Below are positions 1 to 5,612 of a stretch of DNA of 11,842 bases, piece by piece. Position 1 is the first letter of the stretch. Each line of letters begins with the position of its first letter. The position numbers were made by a program, and so were the translations under genes. The notes beneath the pieces were generated by a model that worked only from the letters and a program-made list of their open reading frames with translations, did no database searches and was not told the origin of the DNA. Source of the stretch: DASPXK01 sp035637315 (GTDB lineage Bacteria; Chloroflexota; UBA6077; JACCZL01). The stretch spans positions 1-11,842 of the forward strand of contig DASPXK010000221.1 of the NCBI GenBank assembly GCA_035637315.1. The letters are read 5' to 3'.

Positions 1-1
1 G

Positions 2-178
2 CTGCGAACCTGGGAAGTCGTCTACAACACCGTGCGCCCCCACCAGGCGCTCGGCTACCTCACCCCACTGGAGTTCGTCACGGCTTGGAATCAGCATCAC
101 GCGAGAGAGGAGGAGTGTAACGGAGGTACCGAACGAGTACACGGCCTTGACACTGGCGAGCCTTGCGCGATAGGCTAG
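2..178 (+). CDS. IS transposase, C-terminal fragment (DDE/integrase core family), 5' end outside window
   Basis: The reading frame enters from the left edge and runs 58 codons to a TAG at 176-178. It contains the signature YNTVRPHQALGYLTPLEF (residues 8-25 of the visible part), the hallmark of the C-terminal end of integrase-core (rve) transposases of the IS3/IS481 type. These enzymes cut and join the ends of the insertion sequence. The catalytic Asp residues would lie upstream, outside the window, so an intact gene cannot be told from a remnant. The last roughly 28 codons after the TAWNQHH stretch look unlike family sequence and overlap the metE promoter. The original stop or IS end may therefore lie near 120 and the rest may be host sequence read through. 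No terminal inverted repeat can be defined from one end. Confidence 0.85.
   Translation: MRTWEVVYNTVRPHQALGYLTPLEFVTAWNQHHAREEECNGGTERVHGLDTGEPCAIG
147..176 (+). promoter_or_regulatory. Probable sigma-70-type promoter for the metE leader
   Basis: A perfect TTGACA at 147-152 is followed after 18 bp by TAGGCT at 171-176, which keeps the key first T, second A and last T of the -10 box. The expected transcription start is near 183, about 11 nt before the 5' strand of riboswitch helix P1 at 194, which is the right place for a leader carrying an S-box. The promoter lies inside the tail of the transposase reading frame. The call rests on the motif and position only. Confidence 0.6.
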
Positions 179-189
179 CGCGACAAGCG

Positions 190-312
190 AATACTATCAG
201 GAGTGACGTAGGGAACTGGCCCGTTAGACGTCACGGCAACCCGAGCGCCGGGTGCCAGCCAGCCCGTGGTCCTGGTGCGGGAGTCCGCTTCAGGTCTTCG
301 GGAGCGATAGGC
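190..312 (+). ncRNA. SAM-I (S-box) riboswitch aptamer
   Basis: The conserved S-box core is readable: ATCAGGAG, then AGGGAACTGGCCC (209-221), then CGGCAACCC (234-242) and GGTGCCA (251-257). Helix P1 pairs CTATC 194-198 with GATAG 306-310. Helix P2 pairs GTGACGT 203-209 with ACGTCAC 228-234. The next helix pairs ACCCG 239-243 with CGGGT 249-253. Two further short hairpins lie at about 263-281 and 284-302. The domain binds S-adenosylmethionine. It sits directly upstream of a methionine synthase gene and is followed by an intrinsic terminator, so the expected logic is transcription termination when SAM is plentiful. The related SAM-IV and SAM-I/IV classes are alternatives, but the ACTGGCCC...GGCAACC core fits SAM-I best. 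Confidence 0.88.
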
Positions 313-339
313 TCAGCCGTCCCCGTGGCTGAGAAGAGC

Positions 340-369
340 GCCTCCCTCTCACGAGGGAGGCTTTGTCTT
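340..369 (+). terminator. Riboswitch-controlled intrinsic terminator in metE leader
   Basis: GCCTCCCTC at 340-348 and GAGGGAGGC at 353-361 form a perfect 9-bp stem with a TCAC loop, followed by the T-rich tail TTTGTCTT (362-369). It lies between the S-box aptamer and the metE start, so it is the expression platform. A competing antiterminator is plausible: GGGAGCG at 300-306 can pair with CGCCTCCC at 339-346, enclosing a 7-bp hairpin at 312-333 (CTCAGCC with GGCTGAG). Confidence 0.85.
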
Positions 370-371
370 GC

Positions 372-375
372 GGAG
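372..375 (+). promoter_or_regulatory. metE ribosome binding site
   Basis: GGAG followed by TGGGATAC and the ATG at 384 gives 8-nt spacing. It lies 10 nt downstream of the terminator stem, so it exists only on read-through transcripts. It decides the start at 384. Confidence 0.7.
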
Positions 376-383
376 TGGGATAC

Positions 384-2711
384 ATGGCCACCACATTCAA
401 CCTCGGCTACCCGCGCATCGGCCCCCGGCGCGAGCTGAAGAGCGCGCTCGAGGCGTACTGGAAGGGCTCCCTGGGGATCGATGAGCTGCGTCAGACGGCG
501 GCCACGATCCGCGCAGCCAATTGGGTGACCCAACGCGACGCCGGCATCGACCTGATCCCCTCGAACGACTTCTCACTCTACGACCAGGTGCTCGACACGA
601 TCGCGCTGGCCGGCGCCGTGCCGCCACGATACGGGTGGCAGGGTGGCGAGGTCGACCTGGACCTGTACTTTGCCATGGCTCGGGGCGAGCAGGACACCCG
701 TCGCGATACGCCCGCCCTGGAAATGACCAAGTGGTTCGACACCAACTATCACTACCTGGTGCCGGAGCTGCACCCAGGCCAGCGCTTCAGGCTTAGCAGC
801 ACGAAGCCGATGGACGAGCTTGTCGAGGCTCAAGCGCTCGGCATCGCGACTCGCCCCGTCCTGCTCGGGCCGGTCAGCCTCCTGCTCCTAGCCAAGGTGC
901 GCGACGACGACGGCAGCAACGGCTTCGATCCGCTCGCCGAGTCGCTGGATCCGCTGCTGGCTGTCTATCGCGAGATCGTGAAGTCGCTCGCGACCAGGGG
1001 CGCGACCTGGATTCAGCTCGACGAGCCGTGCTTCGTGCAAGATCGTGGCCCTCGCGAGTGGACCGCCCTCCAGCGCGCCTACACCGCCCTGGGCGACCCG
1101 TCGGTCAAGCGCGGCGCGAAACTGTTGCTTCAGACCTATTTCGGCCATGTCGGCGAGTCCTACCAGACGCTGGCCGGACTGCCGGTCGATGGGCTCGGCC
1201 TCGACCTCGTGCGGGGTGCCCACAACCTGACTCTGATCGAGCAGCACGGTTTCCCAGCCGACAAGTGGCTGGCGGCCGGCGTGGTAGACGGCCGCAATGT
1301 CTGGCGGAACGACCTCGACGCTTCGCTCGAGACGCTCGAGCGTCTGGCCAGACAGGTCTCGCGGGAGAGGCTGATGGTCGGGCCGTCCTGCTCGCTGCTG
1401 CACGTGCCGTACGACCTCGCCCAGGAGAGCGAGACCTCGCTTGATCCGGAGCTGCGCTCCTGGCTGGCGTTCGCGCGCCAGAAGCTCGACGAGGTCTCGG
1501 CGCTGCGCCGGGGACTCGACGACGGCCGGGCCGCGATCGGGCCCGCTCTCGAAGAGGCCCAACGCGCGCTCCGGACTCGCCGCGGCTCGAAGCGGACCCG
1601 TAATCCGGCCGTCCGCGAGCGGATGGCAATGGTGTGCGCGGCCGACGAACGGCGGGCCAGCCCGTTCGCGGCCCGCCGCGCCGCTCAGCGAGCGTCACTC
1701 GAACTGCCGCTCCTGCCCACGACCACGATCGGCTCTTTCCCCCAGACCGCGGCCGTGCGCCGCGCCCGCGCCCAATTCAAGAAGGGCAGCATCACCCCGT
1801 CCGAGTACGAGGGCTTCATCGAGCAGCAGATCGAGGAAGTGATCCGGCTTCAAGAAGAGCTCGGGCTCGACGTGCTCGTGCATGGCGAGTTCGAGCGCAG
1901 CGACATGGTCGAGTACTTCGGCGAGCAGCTCGAGGGTTTCGCCTTCACCGAGCAAGGCTGGGTCCAGTCGTACGGCTCACGGTGTGTGCGCCCGCCGATC
2001 ATCTTCGGCGATGTCCGCCGGTCCGGCCCGATGACGGTCCGCTGGTCGACCTATGCCCAGGCGCTGACCTCGAAGCGGGTCAAGGGAATGCTGACGGGCC
2101 CGGTGACGATCCTCAACTGGTCGTTCGTCCGTGACGACCAGCCCCGCGCGGAGACGGCGCGTGCGCTGGCTCTGGCGCTGCGCGAGGAGGTGGGCGAGCT
2201 GGAGGCGGCCGGGATCGGGATCATCCAGATCGACGAGCCAGCCCTGCGCGAGGGCCTGCCACTCCGACGAAGCGAGTGGGCGGCGTATCTCGACTGGGCG
2301 ATCCGCGCCTTTCGCCTCGCCTCCTCCGTCGTCCACGACCAGACACAGATTCACACCCACATGTGCTACAGCGAGTTCAACGACATCATCGAGGCGATCT
2401 CCGATCTCGACGCAGACGTGATCTCGATAGAGAACTCGCGCTCCGACCTGGAGCTGCTGGATGTGTTTCGCCGCTTCCGTTACGACAAAGAGATCGGTCC
2501 CGGTGTGTACGACATCCATTCGCCACGTGTGCCGACGGTCGACGATATGGTCTCCAACCTGCGCGCCGCAGTGACCGTGCTCGAGCGGGATCAGCTGTGG
2601 GTCAACCCCGACTGCGGCCTGAAGACGCGCGACTATCCGGAGGTGACGGCGGCGCTCAGGAACATGGTCGCCGCCGCGCACGAGCTGCGGACTGCGGCGG
2701 TCGCGGTCTGA
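384..2711 (+). CDS. metE: Cobalamin-independent methionine synthase (5-methyltetrahydropteroyltriglutamate--homocysteine methyltransferase)
   Basis: This cytosolic enzyme transfers the methyl group of 5-methyltetrahydropteroyl-triglutamate to homocysteine, giving methionine without vitamin B12. The 775-residue product is slightly longer than E. coli MetE (753). The N-terminal domain opens with NLGYPRIGPRRELKSALEAYW. The catalytic C-terminal domain begins near TTTIGSFPQT (about residue 447). The zinc/homocysteine ligands are all present: H659 and C661 (IHTHMC), E683 (SIENSRSD) and C744 (NPDCGLKTR). Each is offset by exactly 18 from the E. coli ligands 641/643/665/726 as I recall them. The ATG at 384 is preferred over an in-frame TTG at 363, because the TTG lies in the terminator tail while the ATG has GGAG at 372-375 eight bases upstream. 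The S-box leader predicts repression by SAM. There is no clear terminator after the stop. Confidence 0.97.
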   Translation: MATTFNLGYPRIGPRRELKSALEAYWKGSLGIDELRQTAATIRAANWVTQRDAGIDLIPSNDFSLYDQVLDTIALAGAVPPRYGWQGGEVDLDLYFAMARGEQDTRRDTPALEMTKWFDTNYHYLVPELHPGQRFRLSSTKPMDELVEAQALGIATRPVLLGPVSLLLLAKVRDDDGSNGFDPLAESLDPLLAVYREIVKSLATRGATWIQLDEPCFVQDRGPREWTALQRAYTALGDPSVKRGAKLLLQTYFGHVGESYQTLAGLPVDGLGLDLVRGAHNLTLIEQHGFPADKWLAAGVVDGRNVWRNDLDASLETLERLARQVSRERLMVGPSCSLLHVPYDLAQESETSLDPELRSWLAFARQKLDEVSALRRGLDDGRAAIGPALEEAQRALRTRRGSKRTRNPAVRERMAMVCAADERRASPFAARRAAQRASLELPLLPTTTIGSFPQTAAVRRARAQFKKGSITPSEYEGFIEQQIEEVIRLQEELGLDVLVHGEFERSDMVEYFGEQLEGFAFTEQGWVQSYGSRCVRPPIIFGDVRRSGPMTVRWSTYAQALTSKRVKGMLTGPVTILNWSFVRDDQPRAETARALALALREEVGELEAAGIGIIQIDEPALREGLPLRRSEWAAYLDWAIRAFRLASSVVHDQTQIHTHMCYSEFNDIIEAISDLDADVISIENSRSDLELLDVFRRFRYDKEIGPGVYDIHSPRVPTVDDMVSNLRAAVTVLERDQLWVNPDCGLKTRDYPEVTAALRNMVAAAHELRTAAVAV

Positions 2712-2718
2712 GCCAGCG

Positions 2719-2919
2719 TCACGCTGCCAGGGAAAGCTCTTCCGGAACCTGCCCCGGAGCATGGGGCGCGTAGCAGCCGGTCGAGGGCCCGGCCACGTCG
2801 TGCTCGAGCGCGCCATGCTCGGCCAGCCAGCGGAGGAACGTGAGCTGCTGCAGATCGGGCTCGCGTGGCTCCTGGATGAACATCTGTAAGTTGGTGTCGT
2901 ACGGACCGAGCGCTTGCAT
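2719..2919 (-). CDS. Small uncharacterised protein, 66 aa
   Basis: I do not recognise a named family. The sequence looks like a real protein rather than a shadow frame. Its centre is the motif EPREPDLQQLTFLRWLAEHG, with alternating charged and hydrophobic residues suggesting a helix, followed by LEHDVAGPSTGCYAP. The composition is much less arginine/proline-rich than spurious frames in this window. The ATG at 2919 is chosen because GGGGGAGAG sits just upstream on the minus strand. A longer in-frame extension to 2991 has an implausible Arg/Pro-rich start. It has no signal peptide, membrane segment or Cys cluster. It is convergent with metE, with 7 bp between the stops. From memory, similar short PREPDL...FLRWL...LEH..AGP proteins occur as unannotated genes in some Chloroflexota, but this is unverified. 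Confidence 0.6.
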   Translation of the reverse strand: MQALGPYDTNLQMFIQEPREPDLQQLTFLRWLAEHGALEHDVAGPSTGCYAPHAPGQVPEELSLAA

Positions 2920-3151
2920 CTCTCTCCCCCGCGTTCGGGGCCACTTCCTTTCCGAACCGACCAGCGTTCGCGTCTCTGGGTTCCTCCCCATTTACTTAAA
3001 CGCGAGGGTAGGCAACTTTTGTTCCCAGCCGAGCGCCACCCATCACCCTGGGCACTCGCCGTTCAGTACCGCGACCGTAAGGGAGCGGCTGACCGGCTCC
3101 CGCTCCCTCACGGTCGCGGTACTGATTCTCCTGCGTCAGGCTCGCGGCTGC
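2920..3151. other. Non-coding stretch upstream of the small gene and downstream of the reductase
   Basis: About 230 bp has no convincing gene. The part from 2920 to 3051 is less GC-rich than the surroundings, with runs such as ATTTACTTAAA near 2990-3000. It may hold the promoter for the minus-strand 66-aa gene, but no hexamer pair convinces me. The part from 3052 to 3124 is the first palindromic element. The part from 3125 to 3151 shows nothing recognisable. Confidence 0.5.
3052..3124. repeat. Palindromic dispersed element, copy 1
   Basis: Arms of 24 bp at 3064-3087 and 3101-3124 are inverted with one mismatch around a 13-nt centre. The arm core is GTACCGCGACCGTAAGGGAG, read as CTCCCTCACGGTCGCGGTAC on the other side. 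The first 36 bases (3052-3087) match copy 2 at 3200-3235 with a single difference, including the lead-in GCACTCGCCGTTC that lies outside the palindrome. The right flanks of the copies differ. The single A/C mismatch becomes a G-U pair in RNA read from the minus strand, so the hairpin is continuous only on that strand. Confidence 0.85.
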
Positions 3152-3199
3152 TCAGGAGGACGAAGAGCCGCTATCCCGGACTACTCGATAGCGGATGAA
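3152..3199 (-). pseudogene. Detached original 3' end of the adjacent reductase gene
   Basis: Read on the minus strand from 3199, this stretch encodes FIRYRVVRDSGSSSS followed by TGA at 3154-3152. The first seven residues plus Arg repeat the end of the reductase (FIRYRVIR at 3323-3300). RYRV is the typical closing strand of RibD-C domains. The simplest reading is that this is the ancestral C-terminus, now cut off from its gene by a 101-bp palindromic element. No start or binding site of its own is seen. Confidence 0.7.
3177..3199. repeat. 23-bp direct repeat, distal copy (flanks palindromic element copy 2)
   Basis: It matches 3301-3323 at 21 of 23 positions; the last 17 bases (ACTCGATAGCGGATGAA) are identical. 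Its end at 3199 is exactly where homology between the two palindromic elements begins (3200). That makes it look like a target duplication bordering an insertion. Confidence 0.8.
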
Positions 3200-3300
3200 G
3201 CACTCGCCGTTCGGTACCGCGACCGTAAGGGAGCGAGGACGCGGGCAGCGTCACGCCGGTCCCTCACGGTCGCGGTACCGATGGTGCGGGCGCGCCGCCG
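3200..3300. mobile_element. Palindromic miniature element, copy 2, inserted in reductase 3' end
   Basis: Twenty-base arms at 3212-3231 and 3261-3280 are inverted with one mismatch, the same A/C position as in copy 1, around a 29-nt centre. The lead-in GCACTCGCCGTTC at 3200-3212 is shared with copy 1. The element is bounded by 23-bp direct repeats (3177-3199 and 3301-3323). It contains no gene of its own. On the minus strand it supplies the last 11 residues and the TGA stop (3266-3264) of the reductase. A REP-like or MITE-like element moved in trans is possible; no transposase for it is visible. Confidence 0.72.
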
Positions 3301-4091
3301 CGGATCACTCGATAGCGGATGAACAGCTCGGAGCGGCATTCGAAGAGCGAGACTAGTGAGAGCTCGGCTGCGATCGAGGAGAGCGGGCCGGGCCCGCTGG
3401 TTAGCCCTGGCCCACTGCCGGCCGCCAGCTTGGGGGCGATCGTCCAGAAAAGCTCGTCCACGGCGCCGCGCTCCATCAGGGCCTGATTCAAGGTCGGGCC
3501 GCCCTCCACGACCAGGCGAGCTACGCGATGGCGCGTCCTCAGCACGGCGAGGGCGGCTGCCATGTCGACTTGACACTCACCGACAAGCTCGATCGTGGCC
3601 GACCGAGCGAGGGCGGCGACCCGCTCGGGCGGAGCTTGCGCGCTCGTGAAGATGATGGCCTCACCTGGGCCGCCGCGCAGGAAGTGATGGCTGGGGTCCA
3701 GGTCTAGTCGGCGCGAGAGGGTGATAGCCAGCGGCTGGGCCGCATGGCCCCGTCTTGTTCGCGCCTCGGCCAGTGGTCCAGGAACACGTGGATCGACTCG
3801 CTCGGCACGGAGAGTGCCCGCGCCGACCATCAAGCCGTCGGCTGCAGCCCGGATCTGGCGCATCAGCGTGCGGTCGAGATCGCTGCCAATGCCGGCCGCC
3901 CGACCGCCAAGCGCGGTCTTCCCGTCGGCCGTCGAGACCATGTTGACGACGACGTACGGCCGCTCCGGTGGGCCGTCCGGCAGCGTCAGCTGCGCGTAGA
4001 TCTCGTCGGCCGCGATGACGGCCGGGGAGGGGAACAAACGGCGGGCCGCGCCGCGCGGCAAGGGTGAGCCGGCGTCCGTCGACGGACCCAC
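3264..4091 (-). CDS. RibD C-terminal/DHFR-like pyrimidine reductase, standalone
   Basis: The 275-aa protein carries a single RibD-C domain (about residues 44-264) with no deaminase domain. Visible motifs are RPYVVVNMVSTADGK (44-58), the nucleotide-binding LMVGAGTLRAERVDPR (87-102) and VVEGGPTLNQALMERGAVDEL (194-214). The family uses NAD(P)H to reduce the ribosyl side chain of a pyrimidine intermediate in riboflavin synthesis, or other pterin/pyrimidine substrates; the exact substrate cannot be read. The GTG at 4091 is the furthest upstream start, 20 bp after the NADH dehydrogenase stop, with only a weak binding site. A shorter start near 4037 (TTG) is possible. The C-terminal residues 265-275 are encoded by an inserted palindromic element and are not native to the family. 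Confidence 0.85.
   Translation of the reverse strand: MGPSTDAGSPLPRGAARRLFPSPAVIAADEIYAQLTLPDGPPERPYVVVNMVSTADGKTALGGRAAGIGSDLDRTLMRQIRAAADGLMVGAGTLRAERVDPRVPGPLAEARTRRGHAAQPLAITLSRRLDLDPSHHFLRGGPGEAIIFTSAQAPPERVAALARSATIELVGECQVDMAAALAVLRTRHRVARLVVEGGPTLNQALMERGAVDELFWTIAPKLAAGSGPGLTSGPGPLSSIAAELSLVSLFECRSELFIRYRVIRGGAPAPSVPRP
3301..3323. repeat. 23-bp direct repeat, gene-proximal copy
   Basis: This is the partner of 3177-3199, with two differing bases at 3305-3306. On the minus strand it encodes FIRYRVI plus two bases of the following Arg codon, the last native-looking residues of the reductase before the element-encoded tail. Confidence 0.8.
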
Positions 4092-4111
4092 CGCCGTGTC
4101 TCGCGGTTCGA

Positions 4112-5530
4112 TCAGCCGCTCTCGCCAGGGCTTGGCCCGTGACGTTTCTCATCGGGCGCCGACGGCACGACCACCAACGCGCCATCGGAGGGGGCCGGAG
4201 TCTCGACGCCGACCTGTCGGTGGTGGTGCTGAGCCAGCCTTCGCAGAGCCGGCCGAATTCCCAGGTGGGTGAGCTGGCACATGTTGCGGGGGAAGAACAG
4301 GTCCAGCGTCCAGTCGAGCGCGACGCGGACCTTGCGCTCCACCGATGGCAGCTTCGACAGGTAGATGGACCGCCAAAGGAACCAGGCCGGAAAGCCTCGG
4401 AAGCGACGCCCCCAGATCTCGGCTGCAGCCGAATGGTGGCCCAGCGCCACCAGCACGCCCGGACTCTTGAAAGCGAACGGCTTGAGCTCGCCGCCGCGAA
4501 TCGTGGCGGCCAGATTGTAGGCCAGCGTCCGCGCCTGCCTGAGGGCGTGCTGGGCGGTGGGCGGGTACGGCTGCCCTGTTGCCGGGTCGGTCACGTTGGC
4601 GCAATCGCCCGCCGCCCAGACGTTGCTCCTGCCCCTGGCCCGCAGGTACGGGTCGACCAGGATAGCTCCCCGCCGGTCCTTCTCAACCTGGAGCTGCGCG
4701 ACCACTGGGCTGGGCGCCACGCCTGCTGTCCAGACCAGGTTGTGGGTCTTGATCCGCTCCCCGCCGTCAGTCGTGACGGATGAGCGATCGGCCGAGCTGA
4801 CGCCGGTATTGAGACGTATCTCCACGCCTCGTCGCTGCAGGGCACGCAGGGCGTAGTCGGCCAGTTCTGGGCCGATCTCCGGCAGCAATCGCTCGCCGTG
4901 GTGGATCAGGATGACCCTGACGTCCTCGCGATTGATGGTCGGGTAGAAGCGGCAGGCCTCGTAGGCGAAGTCCAGCACTTCCGCGATCAGCTCGGCCCCG
5001 GAAAAGCCACCCCCAGCGACGACAAAGGTCAGCAGCGCCTTCCGAAGCTCCGGGTCGGTCTCCATCTCCGCCTGCTCGAGACAGGCCAGGATGTGATCGC
5101 GGACGAGGACGGCGTCGGCCAGGCTCTTCAGGGTCAGCGCGTGGTCCTCCACGCCGGGCGTGTCGCGGAAGTTCGTGACGGACCCGAGGGTGAGCGCGAG
5201 GTGGTCGTACTGCAGGGTGTGTCGATGTTTGGTGATGCTGTGGACGGTGGCAACGGCCCGCCGCTCCAGGTCGATGGAAACGACCTCACATTCGCGGAAC
5301 TTGGTGCGGCCAACGAAGGCGCGCTGAGGACTGACGATGTGCTCGGCATCGATGCTGCTGCCAGCCACCTCGGGGAGCATCGGGCTAAACAGGAAGAAGT
5401 TGTCGCGGTTGAGCAGGGTGATCTCTACTGGCGCGTCGTCGGGAATGAGGCGTTCAAGGACGCGTGCCGCCTCGAGCCCAGCGAACCCTCCGCCAAGGAT
5501 CAGAATGCGCGTCGGCTGGTCGGTGATCAC
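4112..5530 (-). CDS. ndh: Type II NADH:quinone oxidoreductase (NDH-2), FAD-dependent
   Basis: This single-subunit, non-proton-pumping enzyme passes electrons from NADH through FAD to membrane quinone on the cytoplasmic face. The 472-aa protein shows the FAD Rossmann motif GGGFAGLEAA (13-22) and a second Rossmann motif VVAGGGFSGAE (170-180) for NADH. It also has the WTAGVAPSP strand (267-275), the second FAD contact VWAAGDCANV (304-313) and the quinone-site sequence AQHALRQA (326-333). The C-terminal part (about 380-420, WFLWRSIYLSKL) is aromatic and amphipathic, as expected for the membrane-anchoring helices. There is no CxxC pair of a thioredoxin reductase. The GTG at 5530 is supported by GAGGAG at 5540-5535 with a 4-nt gap. 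It is the first gene of an operon with the reductase at 3264-4091, transcribed away from glyQS. Confidence 0.93.
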   Translation of the reverse strand: MITDQPTRILILGGGFAGLEAARVLERLIPDDAPVEITLLNRDNFFLFSPMLPEVAGSSIDAEHIVSPQRAFVGRTKFRECEVVSIDLERRAVATVHSITKHRHTLQYDHLALTLGSVTNFRDTPGVEDHALTLKSLADAVLVRDHILACLEQAEMETDPELRKALLTFVVAGGGFSGAELIAEVLDFAYEACRFYPTINREDVRVILIHHGERLLPEIGPELADYALRALQRRGVEIRLNTGVSSADRSSVTTDGGERIKTHNLVWTAGVAPSPVVAQLQVEKDRRGAILVDPYLRARGRSNVWAAGDCANVTDPATGQPYPPTAQHALRQARTLAYNLAATIRGGELKPFAFKSPGVLVALGHHSAAAEIWGRRFRGFPAWFLWRSIYLSKLPSVERKVRVALDWTLDLFFPRNMCQLTHLGIRPALRRLAQHHHRQVGVETPAPSDGALVVVPSAPDEKRHGPSPGESG

Positions 5531-5534
5531 CTGG

Positions 5535-5540
5535 CTCCTC
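5535..5540 (-). promoter_or_regulatory. ndh ribosome binding site
   Basis: GAGGAG read on the minus strand, followed by CCAG and the GTG start at 5530. The spacing is short, but this is the only purine-rich site near the start and it decides the GTG. Confidence 0.6.
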
Positions 5541-5583
5541 GAGTCAACGGCCCGCCCACCTCGGGGGGAGCGGCGGAGCCTCG

Positions 5584-5591
5584 ATTATACT
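5584..5591. promoter_or_regulatory. Overlapping divergent -10 boxes (ndh operon and glyQS)
   Basis: ATTATACT reads as TATACT (5586-5591) on the plus strand and as a perfect TATAAT (5589-5584) on the minus strand. The expected starts are near 5598 for glyQS and near 5577 for ndh. That leaves a roughly 15-nt leader holding the glyQS binding site and a roughly 47-nt leader for ndh. Neither strand has a recognisable -35 box at normal spacing. The two polymerases could not bind together, so the two units may be mutually exclusive at this site. Confidence 0.6.
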
Positions 5592-5603
5592 CACCGAATG
5601 AGC

Positions 5604-5608
5604 GGAGG
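5604..5608 (+). promoter_or_regulatory. glyQS ribosome binding site
   Basis: GGAGG is followed by AACG and the ATG at 5613. It favours 5613 over the in-frame ATG at 5598, which has no binding site and coincides with the predicted transcription start. Confidence 0.65.
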
Positions 5609-5612
5609 AACG

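Noticed and set aside
363..383. TTG start for metE seven codons upstream
   Set aside because: It falls in the terminator T tail with no binding site. The ATG at 384 has GGAG and matches the family N-terminus.
2713..2725. CAGCG-TCA-CGCTG hairpin after metE as a terminator
   Set aside because: The stem has only 5 bp, no T tract follows, and it overlaps the coding end of the opposing small gene.
1977..2816. Minus-strand open frame of 279 codons opposite the metE 3' part
   Set aside because: It lies opposite the catalytic domain of metE with conserved zinc ligands, shows no family features, and would overlap the small gene at 2719-2919.
3052..3300. CRISPR array
   Set aside because: There are only two copies, they are palindromic with long arms, and one is bordered by a gene fragment. 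There are no regular spacers and no cas genes.
5337..5612. N-terminal extension of glyQS in the same frame
   Set aside because: It would overlap ndh on the opposite strand and lie upstream of the -10 box. It does not resemble GlyQ, which begins at LTFQEII just after the 5613 start.
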